Assembly (NCBI RefSeq): GCF_026340975.1
Contig: NZ_JAPEOS010000005.1
Span: forward strand, 1 to 42,644
Origin: Streptomyces sp. NBC_01214
GTDB taxonomy: Bacteria; Actinomycetota; Actinomycetes; Streptomycetales; Streptomycetaceae
DNA length: 42,644 bases
Reading direction: 5' to 3'
The notes beneath the pieces are model-generated. The model did not search any database, was not told where the DNA came from, and was given only the letters and a program-made list of their open reading frames with translations. The position numbers and the translations under genes are program-made. Positions 30,436-38,636 of this stretch are shown in pieces. Numbering within the stretch: the stretch's first letter is position 1; each line of letters opens with the position of its first letter.

Positions 30436-32910
30436 CTACCGCCGGGGTCCGCGCGTCGCGTTCCGGCGCTGTGCGGCCTCCTGTGCGGCCCGCTCGGCAG
30501 CGCTCCGCTCACCTGGTGCCGCACCCTGCGGGCGGGCGGGTCCCGTCCTTCTGGGGATGCGGGGGAGAGAAACCGGGGCGCCGGCCTTTTGTAATCTCCC
30601 TTGCATTCGCCAGGTGAGCACCTGGGCCACGTTGTCCGCGTCAGCCAGGTCTCGGGACGCGACCACCTCGGCGAGAATCTGCGCCGGTTGGTGTCCTTCC
30701 CCCGCCGCCTTGATGAGGTAGGCGGCCAGTGTCGGGGCAGCGGGGTCCGCGAGCACGGACGCCGCATATTCCGGGACCGCTTGGCGAACAGCTTCCCCGA
30801 ACGTGGTCGCGGTCGCGTCCACACCTAGCGGCGTGTCCTCGATCGCCACGGGCTCTCGTCCCACCACCGGCGGCGGTGTGGTCCTCGCACCCGAATCCGC
30901 GGTGTCGTCGCCGTCGCCGGAAGAGACATCGGAGGGACGCGGCGGCCTGGCCGTCACGCTGCCTTCGGGGAGGTATGCCAGACGGTTCCCTCTCGGCGTC
31001 TCCCCCTCGCGCAGACTCACGGCGTAGTGGCTCGGATCACCCATCCGCATCTTGGCCGCGTACTCATGTAGTCGCTCGGCCGCGTACGCCTCCGCCGTCA
31101 CGCCCTCGGGTAGATATCCGGTGCCCTCGGCGTCAACGATCGACCGATCCGCCTCGTTCACGAACTCGTAGTGGCTGATCGTCCACCGGACCGGCCTGCC
31201 CCCCGTCTGGGGTGCGACCGGTGTGGGCTGTTGCTGGGGCGGGATCGCCGGTCCGTCTCCAGTCGACGCGTTCCGCGCGTCCCTGTCCATCTGCCGTTGC
31301 AGTCGCCAGACGAGAACCTCGGCGGTGCTGTCGGCGTCATCGAATCCGCGAAGCGACGCGACGCGCGCGAGCACCTGGCCCGGGTCATAGCCGGCGTTCT
31401 CCGCCTGGCGCAGGGTAGCCGCCAGGGCCGGCCACGCTGCCTCGCCGAGGACGGTTTCCGCTAGGTGGGGGAGTGCGGCACGGACGACAGGCGCGTACGC
31501 CTCGACTAGAGCCGGCCCGTCCGGCTCCATCGCCGTTCGCTGCCATATGGCCCGGCTGCCTCGTCCTGGTCGACGGCCGCCGGCGGCGCCGTACGCCACC
31601 TCGGTGGCGGCTCGCAGATGTGTACCGGCCTGCGCCGCCGCTCGCTCCTGGGCGGCGTGCTGGGCGGCCTGGTGCCATCGCATCGCGGCCGTGATGGCCA
31701 GGGCGACGGCAACGAGAATTGCGATGGCCGCGGCGGCTTCTCCGCCACTGGCGATGGCAGATGCTCCGGTAACGAGAAGCTGCGTCGCGCTACGCAGGTG
31801 GGCGCTGGCCTCGCTGTCCATGCGGCGGCTCGTCGGCGCGCGGCCAGCCCGTTCAAACGCGCGGGCTGCGGTCCTCAGCTCGTCGCGGACCGCTTCCGGC
31901 GCCTGGGCCGCGTAGGTGGCCAAGAAGTCGGCCAGGGCCACCATTTCACCGGCCCCGGCTTCGTTCCCGGCCTGCCCGAGGACGGCGGCGGCCTGGTGCA
32001 CGTGCCCGGCCGCGAGCTGCCAGGCGGCGGCCCGGCTGGATACCGTGTCGACACCCGGCGATGTGCTGGAGCCGGCACCCGCGCTCCAGCGCTCGCGGAC
32101 GCGGGGGAGCGAAAGGTCTGGTGCCAGCCGTGAGCCGGAAAACCAGACGGCGCGGCCTCCGGCCGTTCGGTCTCCGGGCAGCGCAACGGAGTAGCCGGTA
32201 ACTGCCTCGTCCGGTGCCACGCGCTTGTTCAGTCGCAGACCTGCGGACGTGATCGCGGCGAAGAACTCGTCATCGGAATGAGCTCCGGCGGCTGCCCGTC
32301 GGACGGTCTGTTGGAGGGTCTCGCGCGGCGTCTCCTCGCGGCCCTTTCGGTTGGCCTTCGCCTGCTCCGCTGCCGTGGGCCACCGGCTCGCCGTCTTGTC
32401 GCCGCTGGTGAGCTGGCGTAGCCCGAAACGCTTCTCCAGTTCGCGCGCTCGGGCCTGCATCTTGGGCATGTCTCGACGGACATCGGGTGCCCGTCCGTCC
32501 TGTCGGGCCAGGGTCGCCACGATGTGAATGTGATCGTCGGCATGCCGGATCGCAACCCATCGGGCCGCCATCGCGTCGCCCTTCGGAGCGATGCCCGAGG
32601 CGTCCATGATCTCGCGTGCCACCTCCGCCCATTCGGCATCCGTCAGCATCCGGTCTCCCGGGTCCAGCCGGACCGGCACGTGGTACACGTGTTGTTCCGG
32701 CTGCGGGCCGTCCAGCATCAACACGGGGGCGTCCAGCAGCATGCCCAGAGTCGTGATCGTCGCGCCGGAATCCAACGCCGGATCGGCCACACCCGCGTCC
32801 CACGCGGCGACCATGTGAGGGTCTGTGTGTTCGTTCGCTCGACCCGGCCCGTACAAGTAGTACAGAAGCCCTGTCGTGCGGCCGCCGGCCTTCGCCTTCT
32901 TCGGGATCAA
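30436..32910 (-). CDS. Relaxase with HUH motif, internal membrane segment and WP-LA repeats
   Basis: This is an 824-aa protein. The N-terminal relaxase domain has TTGLLYYLYGPGRANEHTDP (candidate catalytic Tyr) and VAIRHADDHIHIVATLARQD, whose H-x-x-x-H-x-H near residues 123-129 is the metal-binding triad of MobA/VirD2-type relaxases. It should nick oriT and stay covalently bound to the 5' end. Residues about 390-411 (AAAAIAILVAVALAITAAMR) form a strong hydrophobic helix, unusual in a relaxase. The C-terminal half carries two WP-LA repeats (about 467-547 and 695-778) sharing DADSTAEVLVWRLQ and DADNVAQVLTWRMQ. The start overlaps the mobC stop by four bases. Confidence 0.9.
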   Translation of the reverse strand: MIPKKAKAGGRTTGLLYYLYGPGRANEHTDPHMVAAWDAGVADPALDSGATITTLGMLLDAPVLMLDGPQPEQHVYHVPVRLDPGDRMLTDAEWAEVAREIMDASGIAPKGDAMAARWVAIRHADDHIHIVATLARQDGRAPDVRRDMPKMQARARELEKRFGLRQLTSGDKTASRWPTAAEQAKANRKGREETPRETLQQTVRRAAAGAHSDDEFFAAITSAGLRLNKRVAPDEAVTGYSVALPGDRTAGGRAVWFSGSRLAPDLSLPRVRERWSAGAGSSTSPGVDTVSSRAAAWQLAAGHVHQAAAVLGQAGNEAGAGEMVALADFLATYAAQAPEAVRDELRTAARAFERAGRAPTSRRMDSEASAHLRSATQLLVTGASAIASGGEAAAAIAILVAVALAITAAMRWHQAAQHAAQERAAAQAGTHLRAATEVAYGAAGGRRPGRGSRAIWQRTAMEPDGPALVEAYAPVVRAALPHLAETVLGEAAWPALAATLRQAENAGYDPGQVLARVASLRGFDDADSTAEVLVWRLQRQMDRDARNASTGDGPAIPPQQQPTPVAPQTGGRPVRWTISHYEFVNEADRSIVDAEGTGYLPEGVTAEAYAAERLHEYAAKMRMGDPSHYAVSLREGETPRGNRLAYLPEGSVTARPPRPSDVSSGDGDDTADSGARTTPPPVVGREPVAIEDTPLGVDATATTFGEAVRQAVPEYAASVLADPAAPTLAAYLIKAAGEGHQPAQILAEVVASRDLADADNVAQVLTWRMQGRLQKAGAPVSLPRIPRRTGPARPQGAAPGERSAAERAAQEAAQRRNATRGPRR

Positions 32911-33308
32911 ATCCGTCCCTCCATGACTGCCAACGTCGCGGCGTCCAGCGTCTCCACGGTCTTCGCCACGCGGTCCAGAACGGCGGCCAGGCGCTCCGGG
33001 GTCTCCTCGCCCTCGCTGTTCAGGACGTGAGCAATCTGGTTCAGGTTGTTTCCGATCCGGTTCACGGAAACCCGGGCGTCGGCCAGGGTGCGCAGCTTGT
33101 CTTTCACGTCGACCGGTGCCGGGTTGACTTCTTCTTTGGCGACGGCCACGGCAACGGTCGCGATGTACGCCGCCACTGACTGACCGGCGGCCGTCGCCGC
33201 CGTCAGGATCGTGGCGTACTCAAGCTCGTTGAATCGGACGTTCAAGCGCTCTTTGCGCGGGGCGTCGGCTCGTCTCGGACGACGGCGAGCGGGTGGCATC
33301 TGCTCCAT
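32907..33308 (-). CDS. mobC: MobC-like relaxosome protein
   Basis: This is a 133-aa protein. The basic N-terminus (ARRRPRRADAPRKERLNVRF) leads into an RHH-like segment (NELEYATILTAATAAGQSVA). The C-terminal MobC signature is LADARVSVNRIGNNLNQIAH then VLNSEGEETPERLAAVLDRV. MobC proteins bind oriT and help the relaxase open the strands. ATG 33308 has GGAGGGAAGGGG upstream. It is the first gene of the minus-strand mobilisation operon; inverted repeats of the candidate oriT lie just upstream. Confidence 0.88.
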   Translation of the reverse strand: MEQMPPARRRPRRADAPRKERLNVRFNELEYATILTAATAAGQSVAAYIATVAVAVAKEEVNPAPVDVKDKLRTLADARVSVNRIGNNLNQIAHVLNSEGEETPERLAAVLDRVAKTVETLDAATLAVMEGRI

Positions 33309-33520
33309 CAAACCCCTTCCCTCCGTTGGTCCGTGCTCGGACCAAAACAGCGGCATAAGAGCCCGAGCATAGCGAGAGGCGGGCGCCGCTGCCTGGATAA
33401 GGGCACCTTATCCACTAACTTGCTCCGACTCTGGAGGCCGCTGGGGGTGGGTGCCGGGGGTAGGGCGGCACGCGGCTCCGCCGCGTATGGGGTCCGGGGC
33501 TTGCCCCGGTGGTTCACCGT
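33309..33520. other. Candidate oriT region
   Basis: Upstream of mobC: the inverted repeat TTGGTCC-GTGCTC-GGACCAA (33326-33345), the hairpin GGATAAGG-GCA-CCTTATCC (33395-33413), then ACGCGG/CCGCGT and CCGGGG/CCCCGG hairpins near 33468-33517. Position next to the relaxosome genes and the density of inverted repeats fit an oriT; the nick site is not identified. Confidence 0.55.
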
Positions 33521-33567
33521 CCATCCGGGTGGGGGAAATCCGCCTCGTCTCCGATGGGGGCGCTAGC

Positions 33568-33951
33568 ATGGCGCCCATGACCGCATCTACGAACAACGGC
33601 ACTGCACCTGACGAACAGTCGTTCATCGAAACTGCTGAAAGCCTCCTGTCTTCCCGCCTGGATGTCGTGCGTCCCCTGGCGCAGATCATCGCCGAGCGCA
33701 AGCACCTGCAAGCTCAGCTCGCTGACGTAGAGCGGCGCTACGGCGCCGCCTACGCGAACGCCGAGGCTGGCGGGTGGACTACCGGCGAACTCGCGCAGAT
33801 GGGAGCTACCGAGCCGACTCGGCGACCGCCGGGCCGCCCCAAGAGGGCGCGTGCCACCAAGGCGCCTTCCCCGGCCGTCGCGCCCGCGTCTCCGCCGAAT
33901 CCGCGGAGCCCTGAGCCGGCACAGACCCCGTCGTCCGCTCCTTCGGCCTGA
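33568..33951 (+). CDS. Unknown 127-aa protein near oriT
   Basis: The N-terminal half is helical, FIETAESLLSSRLDVVRPLA then QIIAERKHLQAQLADVERRY, consistent with a short coiled coil, followed by GAAYANAEAGGWTTGELAQM. The C-terminal 50 residues are disordered and Pro/Arg-rich (RRPPGRPKRARATKAPSPAV), with an AT-hook-like GRPKR that could contact DNA. ATG 33568 follows GGGGG; ATG 33577 is possible. It diverges from mobC across the candidate oriT, so it may be an early-transfer or oriT-binding protein; that is inference. Confidence 0.6.
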   Translation: MAPMTASTNNGTAPDEQSFIETAESLLSSRLDVVRPLAQIIAERKHLQAQLADVERRYGAAYANAEAGGWTTGELAQMGATEPTRRPPGRPKRARATKAPSPAVAPASPPNPRSPEPAQTPSSAPSA

Positions 33952-33970
33952 CACCCATTCGACCTGCCCC

Positions 33971-34001
33971 GGCCCCGGTTCCGCCCATCGCGGCCGGGGC
34001 C
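33971..34001 (+). terminator. Hairpin after gene 33568-33951
   Basis: GGCCCCGG pairs with CCGGGGCC and is followed by CTTTCCTT. It lies between two plus-strand genes and may be partial. Confidence 0.5.
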
Positions 34002-34031
34002 CTTTCCTTCCACCACCTAGGAAAGCCAATC

Positions 34032-34604
34032 ATGATCGCGGGAAAGCTCAACACCTTCGTGTGGGTCCACAAGGAAGACGCCAACGCTCTGCGCGAGCTG
34101 AGCGGGGCAAATGCGGCCCGCGAGGCTGCATGGCTCACCGCGCAGCGCGAGCGACTTGGACTGTCCGAGGGCGAGCCCACACCGGAACCCCTCCGCCTCG
34201 AACTGCTCCGCCTTCGGCCTGTTCAGTGGCCTGGACAAAGTCGCCTCGTGGAAGCGTCCATGCGCGTCCGACTCTCCCGCGCTGACCTCGTCGGGCCCTG
34301 GGCCCCCTTCACTCCTGAGGAACGAGAAAGTCAACGGCTCTCCGGCCGTCGACCCGGGACCCCGAGCGAGAGGTTCACCGACAAACTCGCCCTTGACCTC
34401 GACCCCGAATTGGTCAACTTCGCACAGCTCGCCTCACACCGGATCAGCGAACCCATCGTCAGCCAACTGCGCGCGGAAAACCTGCTCGGGCCCGGCCGCT
34501 CACGCTCCCGTGCCGCGCGACTCCGCCGGGAAGAACTCCAAGCTCAGATCTACACCTTGGGTCGCATCGCCCGAGAGGCCATCACCCTCGTCCTGCACCC
34601 GTAG
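34032..34604 (+). CDS. Unknown 190-aa protein
   Basis: The protein starts MIAGKLNTFVWVHKEDANAL, then LRELSGANAAREAAWLTAQR. The middle contains VEASMRVRLSRADLVGPWAP and the C-terminus LRREELQAQIYTLGRIAREA. There is no membrane segment. A region of Arg-rich helix near the C-terminus (SRSRAARLRREELQ) could bind nucleic acid. ATG 34032 follows AGGAAAG. It lies downstream of 33568-33951 and upstream of repeat block C. No family is recognised. Confidence 0.6.
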   Translation: MIAGKLNTFVWVHKEDANALRELSGANAAREAAWLTAQRERLGLSEGEPTPEPLRLELLRLRPVQWPGQSRLVEASMRVRLSRADLVGPWAPFTPEERESQRLSGRRPGTPSERFTDKLALDLDPELVNFAQLASHRISEPIVSQLRAENLLGPGRSRSRAARLRREELQAQIYTLGRIAREAITLVLHP

Positions 34605-34689
34605 AAACTGGCGGCCAGGGCGTGAGTGCCAACAAACAAGGTAGTTAGCACTCGACTCGGGCCGCGCCAACTTTCGGGACGGGTGCGGC

Positions 34690-35058
34690 GGGGTGGGTGG
34701 GGCGGCAACCGTCACATGGCATGCGTGGCCGGCGCCGCTGCCGACTGCGGCCCGTCGCGGCGTGGAAAAGACGGCCGGCGGCGGGAGGGGGGGTGCCGGG
34801 CCGGGGCCAGGTTGCCGCTCTGCCGGACGTGTACGGGGCCGGGCGCCGTACCCCCGCCGTCACGGATGCGGCAGCGTGAGGCGAACGCACCGCCCGTCTG
34901 TGGCGGGCGGGGAGCTGGCAGCTGCCGCGCTCCAATGACGGCCGGTGTGGTCGCTCCGCGTCGGTGCGGGTCTCGTCGTGGCACATGAGCGTGTCGTCCG
35001 TTGCCTCCCGCACCACCGTGGGCAACCCCCGCCCAAGGCCCGTGGATGGGACAACACC
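34690..35058 (-). repeat. Three-copy non-coding block, copy C (inverted)
   Basis: On the minus strand this matches 4280-4620 and 8590-8930 with about a dozen substitutions, one small rearranged GC dinucleotide and two long unchanged stretches. A palindrome copy (35065-35082) stands at its head, as for copy B. The stretch 34605-35104 holds no supported gene. Confidence 0.75.
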
Positions 35059-35064
35059 GGCCGT

Positions 35065-35082
35065 TTAGCGTGTACAAGCTAA
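35065..35082. repeat. Plasmid-wide palindrome, copy 9
   Basis: TTAGCGTGTACAAGCTAA at the head of inverted repeat block C. Confidence 0.8.
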
Positions 35083-35104
35083 GTCGTTTCGGGGGGCGGA
35101 AATG

Positions 35105-35139
35105 CCGGAGCCCGCACCGACTTTCGGCACGGGCTCCGG
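35105..35139 (-). terminator. Terminator of the exonuclease gene
   Basis: CCGGAGCCCG pairs with CGGGCTCCGG, a 10-bp stem with a 15-nt loop, just after the stop at 35156. Confidence 0.65.
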
Positions 35140-35155
35140 GCTGCTTCTTCGGGGG

Positions 35156-36469
35156 CTAAAAGGGGTCGGGCTGCTCGGCGATTTCCCTGATCCGTTCAAC
35201 TACCGTTCGGCAGTCTCCGAGTGCTCGGTGACCTCCCCCGAGCCTCTGCCAACTCCACCCGCCCCAGTAGTCCGACCACTCTCCCACGTGCACCGCGTAG
35301 GCGAGCATCGCGCATCTGTCCCACTCTTGGGCGTCCATCCACTCTGCGGCTGCGGGGTGCCTGTCGTGCGGCCGCAGTGGCTCGATCCCAATCAGGCCGA
35401 GGTGGTGTCGGTTGAGCTCGTAGGCCAAGGCTCCGGTGTCGTACTCCTGGTTGTAGATGATGACGCGCCGGCCTGCGAGTGCCCTCGTGAGCCGGGGCAG
35501 GATCGCCCCGAACCGATCGGCGTTCTTCACGTCCTCGTCAGTGATTCCGTGGATCGCCGTAGTTTCCTCGGGAATCGGGACCCCGGGATGTACGAGGGTG
35601 TCCAGCAAGACGTTCCCGGCCCCGTCCGTGACGCTGATTTCCACGATCTTCGCGTCCCAGTCGAGTCCCGTGGTTTCCGTGTCAAGGATTGCGAACTCGT
35701 GCGGTGCGGCCATCACTCGGCGGGCCCACTCGCGAACCGGGCCCAGCTCGTCCCATCGTTCCCGCTCGCCTGCCCGGCGAGCCTCCTCGGCCTGCCGCTT
35801 CCGTTCGGTCTTGCACGCCTCGCATGTGCGGGGAAACCCGAACGCATGGCGGAAGTCGTCGGCGGCGTCGGCGGCGTCGATCTCCTCGCGGGTGGCGGTC
35901 TGAGCGGTGCAGTCGGGGCAGTGCCGACGGGTGAGCCGGCGGGCGACCTCCTCACTGCGCTTACGCGTCTCCTCGCACGCGGCGCACACGCGGTAGCGCA
36001 CGCTGTCGTCGTGCAGGTACTCGGTCCCGCACCGCAGGCATGTGCGCTGCCAACGGTCGGCGGCCGTGTCCGCACAGGGGGTGCAGATGCGGCCGGAAGT
36101 GTGAAGCCACGGGGAGCGTCTCCGGCTGCGCTCGTACAGGGGGCGGTCGGCCACGGCCTCGCACAGGATGCACGTGCGGCGTGCGAGTTTCTGCGCTTCC
36201 TGACGGGGGGAAAGCGGCCGGACGGCCCGGGTGTCATCGACGTGGTACAGCTCGATCATGTCGCTTCCCCGGTAGCGGGTGCGGTAGCGCAGATAGGCAC
36301 GGGGTTTCTGGCCCGGTGTCTGCCTGCGGCCGGCGGCCTCCAACTGGCGTACGGTCATGAGCCCGTCCGGCGTCTCGCCGGACGGGTACACCGGCAGTCC
36401 GCGGTAGGTCTCGGTGGCCTGCGCGGGCACCTTGCCCGTCGCCCTGGTGCTCGTCGTGGTCGTCTTCAT
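35156..36469 (-). CDS. DEDDh 3'-5' exonuclease with N-terminal zinc-ribbon array
   Basis: This is a 437-aa protein. Residues about 95-230 hold a series of CxxC knuckles (RTCILCEAV, RICTPCADTA, RTCLRCGTEY, RVCAACEETR, RHCPDCTAQT, RTCEACKTER). The C-terminal half is a DnaQ/PolC-epsilon-type exonuclease: EFAILDTETTGLDWDAKIVE (ExoI, D-x-E), ETTAIHGITDEDVKNADRFG, VIIYNQEYDTGAL (ExoII) and GHRALGDCRTVVERI (ExoIII, H and D). All four acidic residues and the His are present, so it should be active on DNA or RNA. ATG 36469 was chosen; GTG 36478 is three codons upstream. The knuckles may give nucleic-acid or protein specificity. Confidence 0.85.
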   Translation of the reverse strand: MKTTTTSTRATGKVPAQATETYRGLPVYPSGETPDGLMTVRQLEAAGRRQTPGQKPRAYLRYRTRYRGSDMIELYHVDDTRAVRPLSPRQEAQKLARRTCILCEAVADRPLYERSRRRSPWLHTSGRICTPCADTAADRWQRTCLRCGTEYLHDDSVRYRVCAACEETRKRSEEVARRLTRRHCPDCTAQTATREEIDAADAADDFRHAFGFPRTCEACKTERKRQAEEARRAGERERWDELGPVREWARRVMAAPHEFAILDTETTGLDWDAKIVEISVTDGAGNVLLDTLVHPGVPIPEETTAIHGITDEDVKNADRFGAILPRLTRALAGRRVIIYNQEYDTGALAYELNRHHLGLIGIEPLRPHDRHPAAAEWMDAQEWDRCAMLAYAVHVGEWSDYWGGWSWQRLGGGHRALGDCRTVVERIREIAEQPDPF

Positions 36470-36508
36470 GTACTCCACAACCTCCCTTTGAGTCCGGGGT
36501 TACGGGCC

Positions 36509-37984
36509 CTACTCCGCCTCGATCGCGGGCTCGGAGAATGCCGGAATCTGCCCCGGGATGACCTCGACGGGGGTCGAACTGTCCGCTGCCTTCTGCGGGG
36601 CCTCGCTGGCCGGTGCCTTGCGTCCTCGGGGCGCCTTTTCCTTCTTCGCCCCCGCTTCCTTGCGCAGGGCCTCCAACTCGTCGGCGAGCTTCTTCCGGGC
36701 CTCCTCGGCTCGCTGGGCGGCGGCTTCGGCGGTCTCGGCCCGGAGGGTGGCGGCCACGCTGTCCCGGTCCGCGCGTCGCCGCTCCTCGACCTCGCGCGCG
36801 AGCTGGGCGGCCAACTCGTCCCGGTGTTTCTCTGCGGCGGCGATCTGCTTGTCCGCTCGCTCCTCCGCCTTCACGGCCCGCGCCTCGGCCTGCTCCCTCC
36901 TCTCGTCGGCCTCACGCGCGAGCTTCTCGGCTGCGACGCGCTGACGGCTTGCCTCCACCACCTGTTCGCCGGCCCGGTCGCGTTCGCCTCTGGCGTCCTT
37001 GGTTTCCTGCATGGCGGCGGCGTAGCCCTTCGCCAACTCCTTCATCTCCTCCTCGGCCTGGGTCGCGCGCGCTTCGGCGCGGGCCTGTGCTTCTGCGGCG
37101 GCGGTCGCGCGGGCCACGGCGTCCTCGGCTTCGCGGCGGGCGTCGGCGCGTTCCCGCTCGGCCTCGGCCCGCAGCCGGCTCGCATCGTCGGCGCGGCTGA
37201 CGGCGCGGTCCCGCTCTCGTCCGGCCTCCTCTGCGAGCGCCTGGGCGGCCGCCGCGTCCTGGCGTGCCTGGTCGCGCTCGCCGGTGGCACGCTCGCTCTG
37301 GGCCACGGCATCGGTCGCGATGCGCTCGGCGGTTTCGGCGCGCTGCACGGCGGCGTCCCGCGCGGTCTCGGCGAGCTCCTGGGCGGCCTTGGCGGCCTCG
37401 GCCTTCTCTTCGGCGATCCGCTGCCGGTGGGCGGCTGCGGTCGCCTTGTTCTCGGCGTCTTCTCGGGCAGTGTCGGCGGCCGCCCGCGCGGTACGGTCCC
37501 TCTCCGCGACGGCCTGTGCCGCATCGCGATCCGCGGCCGCCTGCTGTGCCTCGGCGCGGGCGGTGGCAGCTTCTGAGCGGGCCTCGGCGGCAGTCTGGTT
37601 GGCCTGGGCCACGTCGCGCATGTTGGCGGCTCGCGCGGCCGCCAACCTGGCTTCCACGCCCTCGGGTGAGTTGAGTTTCTTGATCTCCGTCCGGGTGTCG
37701 GCCGCCACCTGCTCCAGCCGGGTCACGGTCTCCTCCATGCGGAGAATCTGACCCGGCAGGCCCGGCGCGTTGCGCTCGCGTGCCCGTGCCTGGCGGCGTT
37801 CGGCCTGGCATTCTTTGGTGCAGTACTCCGGCGGCCGGCCTTTCTCGCTCGCGGGCCTCGCCCGGACGATCGACTTACCGCAGTTGGCGCACGGCTCGGG
37901 CCAGTAGCCGTGAGGTGCCTCCTCCTCTCCGTCGTCGTCGCCCTGGTTCACGGGCTGCTGCGGGTCGTCCTGGTCGTCGTTCAC
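36509..37984 (-). CDS. Long coiled-coil protein with N-terminal zinc finger (KfrA-like build)
   Basis: This is a 491-aa protein. The acidic N-terminus (VNDDQDDPQQPVNQGDDDGE) precedes a zinc finger (EPCANCGKSIV then PPEYCTKECQAERRQARARE). From about residue 80 to 440 it is an unbroken Ala/Glu/Arg-rich coiled coil. A basic stretch (GAKKEKAPRGRKAPASEAP) and an acidic tail end the chain. GTG 37984 follows AGGAAGG; ATG 38065 would add 27 residues. Zinc finger plus long coiled coil suggests a plasmid-organising or scaffolding protein, as proposed for KfrA, but there is no sequence-level identification. Confidence 0.7.
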   Translation of the reverse strand: MNDDQDDPQQPVNQGDDDGEEEAPHGYWPEPCANCGKSIVRARPASEKGRPPEYCTKECQAERRQARARERNAPGLPGQILRMEETVTRLEQVAADTRTEIKKLNSPEGVEARLAAARAANMRDVAQANQTAAEARSEAATARAEAQQAAADRDAAQAVAERDRTARAAADTAREDAENKATAAAHRQRIAEEKAEAAKAAQELAETARDAAVQRAETAERIATDAVAQSERATGERDQARQDAAAAQALAEEAGRERDRAVSRADDASRLRAEAERERADARREAEDAVARATAAAEAQARAEARATQAEEEMKELAKGYAAAMQETKDARGERDRAGEQVVEASRQRVAAEKLAREADERREQAEARAVKAEERADKQIAAAEKHRDELAAQLAREVEERRRADRDSVAATLRAETAEAAAQRAEEARKKLADELEALRKEAGAKKEKAPRGRKAPASEAPQKAADSSTPVEVIPGQIPAFSEPAIEAE

Positions 37985-38118
37985 GTACGCAAGCCTTCCT
38001 GTTCCAAACTCGGCTGATGCCTGGGGTTTCTGGCCGGTCCCTGATCGTCCCGTACCCGCGCGCATGATCAGTTCGCCTCGGTGTCCTGCGGGACGACGTT
38101 CGCGACGGGCCGACGTGC

Positions 38119-38391
38119 TCAGAACCCTTCGGGCAGTTCTTCGGGTCCCCTGTTCGCGGCACGCCACTGCTGGGCGTCCTCCTCGGTGACGAACCGCCAG
38201 TCGTCTTCCCGCCCGTCGAACTGGCGGGGCATCGTCTGGATGACCCACCGGCCGCCGACGGATTGCCACAGCCGCTCGTGGAATGCGGGGCTGCCTGCCG
38301 AGGGCTCGTACGCCTCGGCCGTCTCGGTGTCGAACCAGCCGGCGAACGTCTCGCCCGGCTCGTCGCTTTCGGTGATGTACCGCTTCGGCAT
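38119..38391 (-). CDS. Unknown 90-aa acidic protein
   Basis: The product starts MPKRYITESDEPGETFAGWF and contains DTETAEAYEPSAGSPAFHER, RLWQSVGGRWVIQTMPRQFD and EDDWRFVTEEDAQQWRAANR. Trp- and Asp/Glu-rich, with no cysteines and no membrane segment, it is likely a compact beta-alpha domain. ATG 38391 follows AGGAAGAGGA. It lies between two larger minus-strand genes, 134 bases upstream of 36509-37984. Similar small Trp-rich proteins occur on actinomycete plasmids; no function is known to me. Confidence 0.65.
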   Translation of the reverse strand: MPKRYITESDEPGETFAGWFDTETAEAYEPSAGSPAFHERLWQSVGGRWVIQTMPRQFDGREDDWRFVTEEDAQQWRAANRGPEELPEGF

Positions 38392-38636
38392 GTCGGCGTC
38401 CTCTTCCTGTTGGTGGTCCGGTGCGCGGCCGCCGGCTCCTCGACCTCGACGGCGGCGGCGGCCTGGTCGTGCTCGTGGTCCTGGTGCTCGTCCTCGACGG
38501 CGGCCGCGCTGTCGTGCTGGTCGTCCTGGTCGTCCTCGACGCGGGCGGCGTTCTCGGCGGGGTCCGGCAGGGGTCGGGCGCCGGCGGGTGACCGGCGCTC
38601 GACCCCCTACCGGGGTCCTCCGCAGAGGGGTTGGGG
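38392..38636. other. Intergenic stretch, low complexity
   Basis: Repeated GTGCTCGTGGTCCTGG- and TCGTCCTGGTCGTCCTCG-like units resemble the head of repeat blocks A and B. Short hairpins (GACCCC/GGGGTC near 38602-38619) may end the transcript of 38637-40223. No gene is supported. Confidence 0.4.

Noticed and set aside
35102..37576. 824-codon plus-strand frame over the exonuclease and coiled-coil genes
   Set aside because: It is antisense to a protein with a full DEDDh motif set and to a heptad-rich coiled coil; no ribosome binding site or domain.
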